In this document: positions 29,310 through 38,694 of the stretch, one piece after another
Layout of the letters: every line of letters starts with the position of its first letter
How positions within the stretch are numbered: position 1 is the stretch's first letter
The notes under the pieces: model-generated
What the model was told of the DNA's origin: nothing
What the model saw: the letters and a program-made list of their open reading frames with translations, nothing else
Databases searched by the model: none
Assembly (NCBI RefSeq): GCF_022602565.1
Contig: NZ_JALBCV010000001.1
Span: forward strand, 117,183 to 181,182
Reading direction: 5' to 3'
DNA from: Rosenbergiella metrosideri
GTDB lineage: Bacteria; Pseudomonadota; Gammaproteobacteria; Enterobacterales; Enterobacteriaceae
DNA: 64,000 bases
Translations under genes and position numbers: made by a program

Positions 29310-30934
29310 GGCGTCACCCCTTGTGTCGTATCACGGTAGACACCCGCAAAGGAACTATTTCCAAATGGACTGAGCACAAGTCCTTTAATGTCGTAACGAT
29401 AAGCTTGTAATCGTAAAGACGAGGCAAGTGGCAGAATCGGAAGCTGTTGCGCTAAAATTTGTTGCGCTTGGCGATAATAATCGATGCGGCCTGATAGCTG
29501 CTGTGACAGCAGGGCGAGATGTAAGGTGTCGTCAAACTGCTCATTACACCAGTGGGCATAATTAGTACCAGAGTTAATCCCAGCACAACTTAGCATAGGG
29601 CGGAAGAAGCTATCTGGATCGTTGCTATCAGTACTCCAGCCGCCGAGCGTTAAATCATGATTCATCGCCATTAGCTGGTTCTCTTGAAAGCGTCCTTCAA
29701 CAGGTTGAATCTCGACATGTACACCAATTCGCGCCAAATCAGCTTGAATCAGCTCTGCCGTTTTCAATTGGCTAGGATTCCATGGCTCTGACGCAACGGG
29801 CACTAACATCTTTAAGTGTAGGTCGCTGATATGCATCTGCTTGAGCAGCTGCTTGGCTTTATCAGGGGCATATTCTGTCACGGTCGACTCGTTATCGTAA
29901 GCCCAAGACGCTCTCGGAAGCACTGATGCCGCTGTTTCCGCAGTCCCGTAATAGATTGACGCCATTAAGCGCTCGTTATTAATGGCGAGAGATAGTGCGC
30001 GCCGAACATTTACGTTATCGAGAGGCGGGCGCCGAGTGTTAAAGGCTAAAAAAGCCATATTCATTCCAGGGCGCAGGGTCATCCGTAAACGGGGATCGTC
30101 GCGTAATATAGTCAGTTGGCTGGCGGCGGGATAAGCCAGAACGTCACATTCGCCGGTTAACAGTTTCGAGAGACGCCCAGTGCCTCCTGCGCCTAAGTCA
30201 ACCACTACCTGACGTAAGCGGGGTACGCCTTTCCAATAAAACGGATTGCGTTGTAAACGGATAAATTGGCCGCTGCGATATTCGCTTAATTGGTAGGGGC
30301 CGGTACCGACAGGTTGGCGATCGAGCATTTCTTTCTGATGCGCTTGGCTTAGCTGATGAGCATATTCCGCAGAAAGAATGGCCGCATAATGGGTCGCCAT
30401 ATGCCATAAGAAGCTAGCATCTGGGTGGACGAGTTTAATCTCGACGGTATGGCTATCTAATTCTTTAACCGATTGAACACTGTCAGCAAATTGTAGACTA
30501 TCAAAATAGGGATAATGACCGCCATTGACCTGGTGCCAAGGATGATGCTTATCGAACATTCGCGCAAAGCTGAACACCACATCCTCTGCATTCATTTTCC
30601 GGCTTGGTGTAAACCATGGCGTATGCTGGAAAGAGACATCGGATCGGAGATGAAAGATAAAGGTGGCACCATCATCTTTGACTTCCCAGCGTTCGGCAAG
30701 GGCTGGAATAAGGCGGAAGGTATAAGGATCCACCTCTAACAGTCGGTCGTAGAGCTGAGCGGAGAGCGTATCGATCACCACAGCGCCACTCGCAAGTTGA
30801 GGATTAAACGTATTCACCTCGCCATTCACACAATACACGATACCAGTATTGTGCGTCGGGGAGGCGGTGCATAGGGCAGGGGTTGCGCATAGCACACCAA
30901 AACTGGCGAGCAAAGCTCGTAACATTTTCGTCAT
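29306..30934 (-). CDS. sapA: Periplasmic binding protein SapA
   Basis: A 542-residue family-5 solute-binding protein. The signal peptide [21 protein letters not shown] is followed by [20 protein letters not shown], and the fold runs through [22 protein letters not shown] to the C-terminus. It delivers peptides (antimicrobial peptides in pathogens) or haem to the SapBC channel; its E. coli substrate is less clear. First gene of sapABCDF, divergent from ryhB and separated from it by about 145 bases. A few codons at the start are uncertain (Met1 or Met4). Confidence 0.94.
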   Translation of the reverse strand: MTKMLRALLASFGVLCATPALCTASPTHNTGIVYCVNGEVNTFNPQLASGAVVIDTLSAQLYDRLLEVDPYTFRLIPALAERWEVKDDGATFIFHLRSDVSFQHTPWFTPSRKMNAEDVVFSFARMFDKHHPWHQVNGGHYPYFDSLQFADSVQSVKELDSHTVEIKLVHPDASFLWHMATHYAAILSAEYAHQLSQAHQKEMLDRQPVGTGPYQLSEYRSGQFIRLQRNPFYWKGVPRLRQVVVDLGAGGTGRLSKLLTGECDVLAYPAASQLTILRDDPRLRMTLRPGMNMAFLAFNTRRPPLDNVNVRRALSLAINNERLMASIYYGTAETAASVLPRASWAYDNESTVTEYAPDKAKQLLKQMHISDLHLKMLVPVASEPWNPSQLKTAELIQADLARIGVHVEIQPVEGRFQENQLMAMNHDLTLGGWSTDSNDPDSFFRPMLSCAGINSGTNYAHWCNEQFDDTLHLALLSQQLSGRIDYYRQAQQILAQQLPILPLASSLRLQAYRYDIKGLVLSPFGNSSFAGVYRDTTQGVTP

Positions 30935-31045
30935 AGGGGACTAAATTAATGAACCATTCGCTAATTTTACCCTAAGCCACCACTAAAACCAATCACAGGG
31001 CAATAATGAGACAACGGAAGTTTTTTAAAAAAGAATGAGAAACAT

Positions 31046-31075
31046 TTGCAAATGCTAATGATAATGATTACTATC
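31046..31075 (+). promoter_or_regulatory. ryhB promoter with overlapping Fur box
   Basis: The -35 TTGCAA (31,046-31,051) and -10 TACTAT (31,069-31,074) are separated by 17 bases. A Fur-box match AATGATAATGATTACTATC (31,057-31,075) covers the spacer and the -10 element, so Fur with iron would block RNA polymerase. This layout is as expected for an iron-repressed small RNA. Confidence 0.85.
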
Positions 31076-31080
31076 AAGTC

Positions 31081-31162
31081 ATCTGATGATGACAGGTTAT
31101 CAGATACGACATTGCTCACATTGCTTCTAGTATTTTTGCCCGCTGACCGCGGGCTTTTTTTT
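31081..31162 (+). ncRNA. ryhB: Small RNA RyhB
   Basis: The segment contains the RyhB core ACGACATTGCTCACATTGCT (31,106-31,125 region), identical to the E. coli seed and Hfq-binding stretch, then TAGTATT and a GC stem CCCGC/GCGGG with eight Ts ending at 31,162. A 5' stem ATCTGAT/ATCAGAT (31,081-31,087 with 31,099-31,105) replaces the E. coli 5' hairpin. RyhB represses mRNAs of iron-using proteins when iron is scarce. The 5' end is inferred from promoter spacing. In E. coli ryhB is at a different locus; here it sits between sapA and pspF. Confidence 0.92.
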
Positions 31163-31183
31163 ATCCAGCGTATGGCACTCGAG

Positions 31184-32149
31184 CTAAATTCCGTGTTTCT
31201 TTAACAACGCTCTAAATTGATGATAGGTCAGCCCTAAAGCTTTAGCGGCAAGCGTGTGTTGCGAAAACTGTTGCAAACTCGCTTTCACAAAGTCGGCTTC
31301 TTGCTGATGTTGCCACTCACGTAAATTGATTGGCAGAGCTAAGCGTGCCGAGTGAGAATCTTCAAGGACGGGTTTGCTAGAAGGCGTATGGAATGGGCTC
31401 AGGATCACTTCATTAAGGGGAGTGTCTACTTGTGTTGAACGATAGATCGACCGTTCAACTACATTCTTAAGCTCCCGCACATTACCTGGCCACGCGGCGT
31501 TCAGCAGTTGTTGTTCTGCAAAATGAGTGAACCCCGCAAAATAGGGTCTACTGAGCTCGCGACACATCTGCATGGCAAAATGGTTAGCTAAAGGCAAGAT
31601 ATCTGCTTGGCGTTCCCGTAACGGCGGTACGTAAATCACGTCAAAGGCAAGACGATCGAGGAGGTCTGCCCTAAATTTACCTGCTGCCACACGGGCGGGG
31701 AGATCTTCGTGTGAAGCGCAAATTACGCGAACATCTACTGTCAGGGTGGTCGAGCCCCCAATCCGTTCAATCTCTCCATATTCAATCGCACGTAATAATT
31801 TTTCCTGAACAACCAAAGGTGCATTGCCGATTTCATCTAAAAAGAGTGTGCCTTGGTGCGCGCGTTCAAAGCGGCCTTGGTGGCGCTTTTGTGCCCCCGT
31901 AAATGCCCCCGTTTCGTGGCCGAATAGCTCGGAGTCTAAGAGATTTTCATTTAACGCCGCACAGTTCAGCGTAATAAAATTTTCCTGCCAGCGAGTAGAG
32001 AGGAAATGGAGTCGTTGCGCCACTAGCTCTTTACCACTTCCGCGTTCACCTTGGATAATAACGGGTTTATTCAGTGGAGCCAGTGTCGAAACGTGTTCAA
32101 GCATATTAAGGAAATTCTCGGATTCACCGAGCACGCTATCACTGTTCAT
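31184..32149 (-). CDS. pspF: Psp operon activator PspF
   Basis: A sigma-54 enhancer-binding AAA+ protein of 321 residues from the chosen Met (MNSDSVLGESENF, aligned with E. coli MAEYKDNLLGEANSF). An upstream in-frame ATG at 32,188 lacks a good ribosome-binding site and would add 13 residues. Visible: Walker A GERGSGKE, the sigma-54-contacting GAFTGA loop, Walker B LFLDEIG, the arginine finger region in FRADLLDRL, and a C-terminal Fis-type HTH ending YHQFRALLKKHGI. It has no receiver domain; PspA inhibits it directly. Divergent from pspABCD. Confidence 0.95.
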   Translation of the reverse strand: MNSDSVLGESENFLNMLEHVSTLAPLNKPVIIQGERGSGKELVAQRLHFLSTRWQENFITLNCAALNENLLDSELFGHETGAFTGAQKRHQGRFERAHQGTLFLDEIGNAPLVVQEKLLRAIEYGEIERIGGSTTLTVDVRVICASHEDLPARVAAGKFRADLLDRLAFDVIYVPPLRERQADILPLANHFAMQMCRELSRPYFAGFTHFAEQQLLNAAWPGNVRELKNVVERSIYRSTQVDTPLNEVILSPFHTPSSKPVLEDSHSARLALPINLREWQHQQEADFVKASLQQFSQHTLAAKALGLTYHQFRALLKKHGI

Positions 32150-32250
32150 AGTTAGTTTTTTTCGCCAGATGTTGGTTAATTTAACCATTTTAGCTGAAAA
32201 TACTCAAATGTATAATCGATAAAATCAATATAAATCAATAATTTAAATAT

Positions 32251-32265
32251 TGGCATGGGATTTGC
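32251..32265 (+). promoter_or_regulatory. Sigma-54 promoter of pspABCD
   Basis: TGGCATGGGATTTGCT carries the invariant GG and GC dinucleotides ten bases apart (-24/-12), 45 bases upstream of the pspA start. PspF-binding upstream activating sites should lie in the AT-rich 32,160-32,245 segment shared with pspF. Confidence 0.93.
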
Positions 32266-32309
32266 TAAACGAGAGGTGATTATCCCAATTATCATAAGAG
32301 GACTTTGTT

Positions 32310-32975
32310 ATGGGCATTTTTTCACGGTTTACTGACATCATTAATTCAAACATCAACACGTTACTCGAAAAGGCTGAAGATCCTCAAAAAATGGTGCGTT
32401 TGATGATTCAAGAGATGGAAGATACGCTGGTTGAAGTACGAACGCATTCCGCCAAGGCGCTAGCAGAAAAGAAACTGTTACAACGTCGCATTGATTCAGC
32501 TGCTGTCCAATCTGAAGAGTGGCAGCAAAAAGCTGAATTAGCGGTGCGTAAAGATAAAGAAGAACTCGCTCGCGCAGCGCTCATTGAAAAACAAAAATTG
32601 ACGCAGTTGGCCGACAAATTACAAGCAGATGCAGTCATTCTCGATGAGAATCTTAGTAAGATGAAGCATGAAACTGCTGAACTCGAAACCAAGTTGACTG
32701 AAACGCGTGCTCGTCAGAAGGCGCTATCGCTACGTTATCAAACGGCCTCGACCAGTCGCCAAATTCGTCAACATATTGATAGCGGTAAAATCGAGAAAAA
32801 TCTGGCGCGTTTCGAATCGTTTGAACGTCGCATCGATCACATGGAAGCTGAAGCTGAAGTGTTAAAGTCGGCCAATACTGCTAGCCTAGATCAGCAATTT
32901 TCTGAACTCAGTGCCGATGATGAGATCAGTCAGCAGCTTGCTAAAATTCGCCAACAAGTTGCTAAGCCTGAATAA
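32310..32975 (+). CDS. pspA: Phage shock protein A
   Basis: A 221-residue PspA/IM30/ESCRT-III family protein. It opens with the amphipathic helix [19 protein letters not shown] and is otherwise a long coiled coil. It binds stressed inner membranes as oligomers and, when not engaged, inhibits PspF. The length matches E. coli PspA (222). First gene of the operon, after the sigma-54 promoter, with AGAGGAC as ribosome-binding site. Confidence 0.97.
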   Translation: MGIFSRFTDIINSNINTLLEKAEDPQKMVRLMIQEMEDTLVEVRTHSAKALAEKKLLQRRIDSAAVQSEEWQQKAELAVRKDKEELARAALIEKQKLTQLADKLQADAVILDENLSKMKHETAELETKLTETRARQKALSLRYQTASTSRQIRQHIDSGKIEKNLARFESFERRIDHMEAEAEVLKSANTASLDQQFSELSADDEISQQLAKIRQQVAKPE

Positions 32976-33010
32976 TACAGCCTACTGTAATCGACTAATA
33001 AGGAGTGTTG

Positions 33011-33238
33011 ATGAGCGGATTTTTACTTAGTGTACCCTTAACGCTGTTTATCGTGTTTATCGCGCCCCTATGGCTGTGGCTACACTATAACAATAAGGGC
33101 AAACTCTCTAATAAGCTCTCTGTTAAAGAAATCGCACAGATCGAACAGCTCAAGAGAGACGCCGATCGTATGCAGGATCGTATTCACGCTTTGGAAGCGA
33201 TACTGGATGCTGAAAACCCAGAGTGGAGACAATCATGA
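33011..33238 (+). CDS. pspB: Phage shock protein B
   Basis: A 75-residue inner-membrane protein. One N-terminal helix (FLLSVPLTLFIVFIAPLWLWLHY) is followed by a cytoplasmic coiled coil ending ALEAILDAENPEWRQS. ATG 33011 was chosen because AGGAG precedes it by five bases. PspB with PspC senses membrane stress and removes PspA from PspF. Its stop overlaps the pspC start (ATGA). Confidence 0.95.
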   Translation: MSGFLLSVPLTLFIVFIAPLWLWLHYNNKGKLSNKLSVKEIAQIEQLKRDADRMQDRIHALEAILDAENPEWRQS

Positions 33239-33597
33239 TCAAACTTCCCTTTATCAGTGATAAGCCCCTTTATCGTAATAGTGAAGAAGGTAAGATTTTA
33301 GGTGTCTGCGCAGGAATAGCGGATTACAGTGGGCTACCTGTTAATCTCGTACGGATTATCGCTGTGCTCTCAACCTTCGGTTTATTCTTTGTCACACTAT
33401 TGCTCTATGTTGCGTTGGGCTTCATTTTAGACAAAAAACCGCGTGGTTCATCGGCAGAACCCGCTACACTTTCTATAGATGAGGTATTGAGTCAAGCCGA
33501 TCAAACGTTGAAAGAGAGTGAACAACGGTTACGCAAGATGGAAGGCTATGTGACGTCTGAAACTTTCTCGGTGCGCAGCCGATTTCGCAAGCTTTAA
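33235..33597 (+). CDS. pspC: Phage shock protein C
   Basis: A 120-residue membrane regulator with the PspC domain: GKILGVCAGIADYSGLPVNLVRI, then a hydrophobic helix (AVLSTFGLFFVTLLLYVALGFIL) and a C-terminal amphipathic region ending YVTSETFSVRSRFRKL, closely like E. coli PspC. ATG 33235 overlaps the pspB stop, with GGAGA upstream. Partner of PspB in signalling and in protection against secretin mislocalisation. Confidence 0.95.
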   Translation: MIKLPFISDKPLYRNSEEGKILGVCAGIADYSGLPVNLVRIIAVLSTFGLFFVTLLLYVALGFILDKKPRGSSAEPATLSIDEVLSQADQTLKESEQRLRKMEGYVTSETFSVRSRFRKL

Positions 33598-33636
33598 GTC
33601 ATCTGTTTCAAGATAAACGGATTATAAAGTGAGGGT

Positions 33637-33888
33637 ATGATGAATAAGCAATGGAAAGACTCAGCAAAACGGCAGGTTAAGCCTGCCTTAAAATCAGTGG
33701 GTAAATTTGTACTCATCAACGCGGTAACTTTTGGTCCGGCGGGCGTCGCGGGCTGGGCGGTCAAATCCGTCAGTAAGAAACCCGTAAGACTGTTTCTTGG
33801 AATGGTGCTTGAGCCAGTCTTAAGTAAAGTGATGAAAAAAATTTCTGCTAAACTACTGAAAGAGCAGCATGAAAAAACTTCAAAATGA
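33637..33888 (+). CDS. pspD: Phage shock protein D
   Basis: An 83-residue basic protein with a hydrophobic segment (FVLINAVTFGPAGVAGWAV). The layout and position after pspC match PspD, a peripheral inner-membrane protein of minor, poorly defined role. Its 3' end overlaps ycjX by 20 bases. pspE is not present here. Confidence 0.9.
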   Translation: MMNKQWKDSAKRQVKPALKSVGKFVLINAVTFGPAGVAGWAVKSVSKKPVRLFLGMVLEPVLSKVMKKISAKLLKEQHEKTSK

Positions 33889-35260
33889 GGTGATGTCTTG
33901 GGTACAACGCAGCATGGACCAGCATCTCTGTCTCGCCGTGACAGGGCTAAGCCGCAGTGGCAAAACGGCCTTTATTACGTCGCTGGTTAATCAGTTACTC
34001 TCTACTCACCATGGTGCGCGCTTACCGCTCTTCACCCCACTGCGTGAGGGGCGGATTATCGGGGTCAAACGGGTTCCTCAACGCGACCTTGCTACGCCGA
34101 GCTTTAGCTACGACCGGGGGATTACCCAGCTTTATGGCCATCCTGCTAGTTGGCCCACCCCCACGCAGGGAGTGAGTAAAATCGAGTTGGTCATTCGCTA
34201 CCGAACTCAGCATGCGCTAAAGCGTTATCTTAAAGAGACCTCCTCACTGCGCCTTGAAATTATCGATTATCCCGGTGAATGGCTGCTCGACCTACCGATG
34301 CTGGGGCAAAGCTATTCACAGTGGTCTGCGCAAATGCGCGAACTGCTCACGGGGCAGCGTGCAGAGTGGGCATCGACTTGGCAGGCAGCTTGTGCTGACT
34401 TGGATCCTCAGGCGCCAGTTGATGAATTATTGTTGGCAGAAATTTCCCAACGTTGGACAGATTACCTTCACCGATGTAAAGCTGAAGGTTACCATTTTAT
34501 ACAGCCAGGCCGTTTCATATTACCCGGAGAGATGGCGGGGGCGCCAGCACTACAATTTTTCCCATGGCCATTTGACGAACTTCCTGCTGAACATACCGAG
34601 AACCGTACTGCTTCAACCTTTTCGACGCTAAAACAGCGCTATGATTTTTACTGCCAACATGTAGTGAAGAAATTTTACAAAGAGTACTTCGTGAAATTTG
34701 ATCGCCAAATTGTGTTAGTGGACTGCTTACAGCCGCTAAATCGTGGGGCTAACGCCTTCAACGATATGCGCTTAGCGCTCACACAACTGATGCAGAGCTT
34801 TCATTATGGTCAACGCTCCTTAATCCGCCGACTGTTTTCTCCGGTAATCGACAAACTGCTGTTTGCGGCGACTAAAGCAGATCATGTCACCAGCGATCAA
34901 CATACCAATATGGTCTCTCTGCTGCGTCAGGTGACCCAAGCCGCTTGGCAGAATGCAGCATTTGAAGGGGTAAAAATTGAGTGCTTAGCCTTGAGTTCAA
35001 TTCAAGCCACTATTCCAGGGGTCATTGAACATCAGCATCAACAGGTACCTGCATTACGGGGGCGACGCTTACCTGACTATCAACCGGTCTCGCTTTATCC
35101 AGGTGAAGTGCCCACTCAGCTGCCTAACGCGTCATTTTGGCAACAGCAGGGCTTTAGATTCGAAAACTTCACGCCCTTAGAGATGGATGCAGACAAGCCA
35201 TTACCCCATTTGCGGATGGATAATGCGTTAGATTTTTTATTGGGAGACAAACTGACATGA
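33869..35260 (+). CDS. ycjX: P-loop protein YcjX
   Basis: A 463-residue DUF463 family NTPase. The P-loop reads LAVTGLSRSGKTAFITSLV, with a DYPGEWLLDLPML switch-like segment near 130 and RQIVLVDCLQPLNRG later. It is co-transcribed with psp genes in many enterobacteria and is induced with them; its molecular function is not known. It overlaps pspD upstream and ycjF downstream (ATGA). Confidence 0.94.
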   Translation: MKKLQNEVMSWVQRSMDQHLCLAVTGLSRSGKTAFITSLVNQLLSTHHGARLPLFTPLREGRIIGVKRVPQRDLATPSFSYDRGITQLYGHPASWPTPTQGVSKIELVIRYRTQHALKRYLKETSSLRLEIIDYPGEWLLDLPMLGQSYSQWSAQMRELLTGQRAEWASTWQAACADLDPQAPVDELLLAEISQRWTDYLHRCKAEGYHFIQPGRFILPGEMAGAPALQFFPWPFDELPAEHTENRTASTFSTLKQRYDFYCQHVVKKFYKEYFVKFDRQIVLVDCLQPLNRGANAFNDMRLALTQLMQSFHYGQRSLIRRLFSPVIDKLLFAATKADHVTSDQHTNMVSLLRQVTQAAWQNAAFEGVKIECLALSSIQATIPGVIEHQHQQVPALRGRRLPDYQPVSLYPGEVPTQLPNASFWQQQGFRFENFTPLEMDADKPLPHLRMDNALDFLLGDKLT

Positions 35261-36327
35261 CGGGCAAGGAGGTTAGGCCTCGTATCGATTTTGCTGACAC
35301 GCCAGTGGAGCCGAACGCAGAGAAGATTAAAACCTCTCATCACTTCGATGAAGCGCATGCAGAGCAGCATTTCATTGCGCAAGAATTTGACACTGCAGAG
35401 GAGGATGTAAACCAAGTCGATGAGATTAGCTTAGAACAGAGCTTACGTCCGAGATTCCCTGTCTGGGCGCGCCTATTGCTATTTGGGATGGTTATTCTGT
35501 TGGTCAGCGGTATGGCGCAGTTGGTTGAATCGATCATTACCGCGTGGCATGACAAGCAGTGGTTTACCCTTGGCATGGCAACCGCGGGAGTGATGATCGT
35601 CTGTGCGGGATTGAGTGCGCTGCTAGCTGAAATCGGCCGACTGCGGCGTTTAAAAAAGCAGATGCATATCCATCAGCAAGCACAGACACTATTATCAAGC
35701 CATAGTCATCAACACGCTGTCGCGTTCTGCGAGTCCTTAATTAAGAATGCCGGGTTACCGGTTGAGCACCCAGCGGTGATGCAGTGGCGGGCGGCGTTAG
35801 ATCCCTCACTGAACGATAAAGAGGTCATCACCCTCTATTCGACGCTTATCCAACCAACTTTCGATAACCAGGCGCGCCGTTTAATTCGGCAAACGGCTAC
35901 GCAGTCAGCCATCATGATTGCCACAAGCCCTTATGCGTTAGTGGATATGGGGTTGGTGGCTTGGCGCAGCCTGCGAATGATTAGTCAAATTGCTCATCTC
36001 TATCAGGTTGAACCTGGTTATTTTGGGCGGATAAAGTTACTGCGAGCGTTGTTAGTCAATATGGCTATCGCGGGAGCCACGGAGTGGGTGCAAGAGAGCA
36101 GTCTCGATTGGCTTTCACAAGATCTGGCTGCACGTCTTTCGGGACGCGTTGCGCAGGGTGTCGGTATTGGATTACTGACCGCACGCTTAGGGATAAAAAC
36201 CATGTCGCTCTGTCGCCCCATTCCGTGGCCAGAAGGAGAGGCGCCGAAGGTGAGTGACTTCCGCCGTGGATTAATCGCCGATCTCGGTGAAAAATTTCGT
36301 CGACGTAAACCGACTCAACCGTCTTAG
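35257..36327 (+). CDS. ycjF: Inner-membrane protein YcjF
   Basis: A 356-residue protein with DUF697 (about 210-335) and two adjacent membrane helices (about residues 70-92 and 103-125). The N-terminal 65 residues are acidic and cytoplasmic. It belongs to the psp-linked unit ending here; the function is unknown but its conservation with ycjX suggests they act together in envelope stress. Confidence 0.93.
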   Translation: MTGKEVRPRIDFADTPVEPNAEKIKTSHHFDEAHAEQHFIAQEFDTAEEDVNQVDEISLEQSLRPRFPVWARLLLFGMVILLVSGMAQLVESIITAWHDKQWFTLGMATAGVMIVCAGLSALLAEIGRLRRLKKQMHIHQQAQTLLSSHSHQHAVAFCESLIKNAGLPVEHPAVMQWRAALDPSLNDKEVITLYSTLIQPTFDNQARRLIRQTATQSAIMIATSPYALVDMGLVAWRSLRMISQIAHLYQVEPGYFGRIKLLRALLVNMAIAGATEWVQESSLDWLSQDLAARLSGRVAQGVGIGLLTARLGIKTMSLCRPIPWPEGEAPKVSDFRRGLIADLGEKFRRRKPTQPS

Positions 36328-36428
36328 TACCATTATGCGCAAAAGTGTCAACTTTTCCTGACAGAAATATTCTGCTTTAATGAGTCCTAGCGTATACTTA
36401 AAGGATTACGCTGTCGGGGAGAGTTGTC

Positions 36429-37991
36429 ATGCGCTTAGAAGTACAATGCCAAGATCGTCAAGGATTGGTGCACGAACTTTTAAATTTATTGGTTAAACGC
36501 AATATTGATCTGTATGGTATTGAGATCGGTGAACACTATACGGTCTATTTGCGCTTTAGTTCGGTGGATTTTGATGACTTCAGCGGCCTTATGGCTGAAA
36601 TACGAAGAACACCGGGCGTCAGCGATGTTCGCCGAGTGACCTATATGCCTTCTGAACAGGCAAAGCGCACGTTACATGCATTAGTCAACAGCTTGCCAGA
36701 TCCTATACTTTGTACGGACAGTAAAGGGCGCGTGGATCTCACTAACCATGCTGCTCAACAGCTATTTGCGCTTAATCCGCACGCCCCGGTTCACTCGCTG
36801 ACGAGCCTAATCCCGGGGCTTGAATTGCCGCATACTCAGAGCCCAAAATCCGTTCCGCTTACGCTGCAGGGACGTGATTTTCTGGCTGAAGTCTGTCCAC
36901 TTTTCTTGCCAGATGATGATAGCGCTCAGGATCAGCAAACCGGTACCTTAATCCTACTCAACGCTGCCACAAAACTAGGCAGAGCCATCACCCTTAGTGA
37001 TCTCGATAGCGAAGGGGCGTTTAATCATATCATTGCAGACAGTCCAAAGATGCGCCAAGTGGTGCAGCAAGCGAAGAAACTTGCGTTGCATGATGCGCCT
37101 TTATTGATTATTGGCGAAACCGGTACCGGTAAAGATATTATTGCGCGTGCCTGTCACCAACTGAGTCCACGTCACAGCCAGCCGTTCTTAGCCTTAAACT
37201 GTGGCTCGATACCGGATGACGTTGCAGAAAGTGAGCTATTTGGTCATGCTGCTGGGGCCTATCCCAATGCGCTTGAAAGCCAAAAAGGCTTTTTCGAACA
37301 AGCGGCAGGGGGGACGGTATTTCTTGATGAAATCGGCGAGATGTCACCGAGCCTGCAAACCAAATTATTACGTTTTTTAAATGATGGGACCTTCCGACGC
37401 GTAGGGGATGCGCACGAGGTACACGTGGATGTCCGTGTGATTTGTGCAACCCAAAAAAATCTGCAAGAACTGGTCGACCTCGGCAGATTCCGTGAAGATC
37501 TCTTCTATCGCTTAAACGTCTTATCTTTGCAACTCCCAGCGTTGCGCGAGCATCCGCAAGATCTGATGGCCCTCGCCAGTTTCTTTGTGGCACGTTTTGC
37601 CCATGAGCAGGGGATTGCGGTACCGAAACTGGCTCCGTCACTGGCAACGCATCTTTCTCGCTATCACTGGCCGGGAAATATCCGCCAGCTTAAAAACTGC
37701 CTGTTTGCAGCGATGACGCAATTTGAAGGTGACGAGTTACGTCCTCAGGATGTGAATCTCCCTAGCTATACGACGGATGAAGACGTCGATGTGTTGCAGC
37801 TAGAAGGAACCCTTGATGAAATCAATGGCCGATTTGAGCGCTCAGTGTTGACTACGCTCTATGCCAGCTATCCGAGTACGCGAAAGTTAGCGAAGCGCTT
37901 AGGCGTGTCGCACACGGCCATTGCAAATAAGTTGCGAGAATATGGTATCGGGCAGAAGAGTAGCGAAACTAAAGCGTTGAACGAGCGGTAG
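36429..37991 (+). CDS. tyrR: Aromatic amino acid regulator TyrR
   Basis: A 520-residue regulator. The N-terminal ACT domain (MRLEVQCQDRQGLVHELL) and PAS domain (about 80-190) precede the AAA+ domain with Walker A GETGTGKD and Walker B FLDEIGEM. The position of the GAFTGA loop reads GAYPNA, as expected for TyrR, which acts with sigma-70 and does not activate sigma-54. The C-terminal HTH is STRKLAKRLGVSHTAIANKL. Controls aromatic biosynthesis and transport genes. Convergent with tpx. Confidence 0.97.
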   Translation: MRLEVQCQDRQGLVHELLNLLVKRNIDLYGIEIGEHYTVYLRFSSVDFDDFSGLMAEIRRTPGVSDVRRVTYMPSEQAKRTLHALVNSLPDPILCTDSKGRVDLTNHAAQQLFALNPHAPVHSLTSLIPGLELPHTQSPKSVPLTLQGRDFLAEVCPLFLPDDDSAQDQQTGTLILLNAATKLGRAITLSDLDSEGAFNHIIADSPKMRQVVQQAKKLALHDAPLLIIGETGTGKDIIARACHQLSPRHSQPFLALNCGSIPDDVAESELFGHAAGAYPNALESQKGFFEQAAGGTVFLDEIGEMSPSLQTKLLRFLNDGTFRRVGDAHEVHVDVRVICATQKNLQELVDLGRFREDLFYRLNVLSLQLPALREHPQDLMALASFFVARFAHEQGIAVPKLAPSLATHLSRYHWPGNIRQLKNCLFAAMTQFEGDELRPQDVNLPSYTTDEDVDVLQLEGTLDEINGRFERSVLTTLYASYPSTRKLAKRLGVSHTAIANKLREYGIGQKSSETKALNER

Positions 37992-37998
37992 ACTAAAT

Positions 37999-38023
37999 AG
38001 GCCAAGCTAGGGTTGCTTGGCCT
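37999..38023. terminator. Bidirectional hairpin between tyrR and tpx
   Basis: A perfect 9-bp stem AGGCCAAGC/GCTTGGCCT with a 7-base loop occupies the 38-base gap between the two convergent stop codons. No T-run on the plus side. Confidence 0.6.
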
Positions 38024-38029
38024 GAAAGA

Positions 38030-38533
38030 TTATTTCAAGCTGCTTAACGCAGCCTCATAATCGGGTTCTTGAGCAATTTCAGCAACCAATTCGCTATAAA
38101 TCACTTCATCTTTTTCATTTAATACCACTACTGCTCGCGCGGTTAGGCCAGCAAGAGGACCTTCTTGAATATCCACACCCCACGCAGCTTTGAATTCTGG
38201 ATGACGGAAAGAAGATAACGATGCAACGTTATCTAGTCCGTCTGCGGCGCAGAAGCGAGATTGTGCGAAAGGTAAATCTGCCGAGATGCAAAGTACCACG
38301 GTGTTTGATAATTCCGATGCTAATTGGTTAAATTTACGAACAGAAGCGGCACACACACCAGTATCAACACTTGGAAAAATATTCAGTACTTTGCGTTGAC
38401 CTTCGTAGGCACTTAAGCCGACATCCGCGAGATCTTTATTGGTCAGCGTCAGTGCGGGGGCTTTGCTACCGGCTGTTGGGAATTGGCCTGCGACAGCAAT
38501 CGATGAACCTTTAAGCGTAACAGTTTGCGACAT
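38030..38533 (-). CDS. tpx: Thiol peroxidase
   Basis: A 167-residue atypical 2-Cys peroxiredoxin. Peroxidatic C61 is in [12 protein letters not shown] and resolving C95 in [16 protein letters not shown] and the Arg in the C-terminal half complete the site. It reduces alkyl hydroperoxides using thioredoxin, in the periplasm or cytoplasm depending on species; no signal peptide is visible. Convergent with tyrR as in E. coli. Confidence 0.97.
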   Translation of the reverse strand: MSQTVTLKGSSIAVAGQFPTAGSKAPALTLTNKDLADVGLSAYEGQRKVLNIFPSVDTGVCAASVRKFNQLASELSNTVVLCISADLPFAQSRFCAADGLDNVASLSSFRHPEFKAAWGVDIQEGPLAGLTARAVVVLNEKDEVIYSELVAEIAQEPDYEAALSSLK

Positions 38534-38694
38534 TATAACGTCCTTAAATTAGTGGGGTTGTCCCTATTTAGTAGGAACTTTAATGAGTTAACCTTACTTT
38601 TATGACATACTTTTGCGGTTTAATCGAGAGCTGAAATAAGAATCCCTGTATTGGACCCTGACTGTGAGTTCACCGAGGTAAAGGAATATTGCCT

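Noticed and set aside
32149..32188. Longer PspF start at 32,188
   Set aside because: It adds 13 residues not seen in PspF homologues, and no ribosome-binding site precedes it.
36429..37991. TyrR as a sigma-54 activator
   Set aside because: The GAFTGA loop is replaced by GAYPNA; TyrR is known to act with sigma-70.
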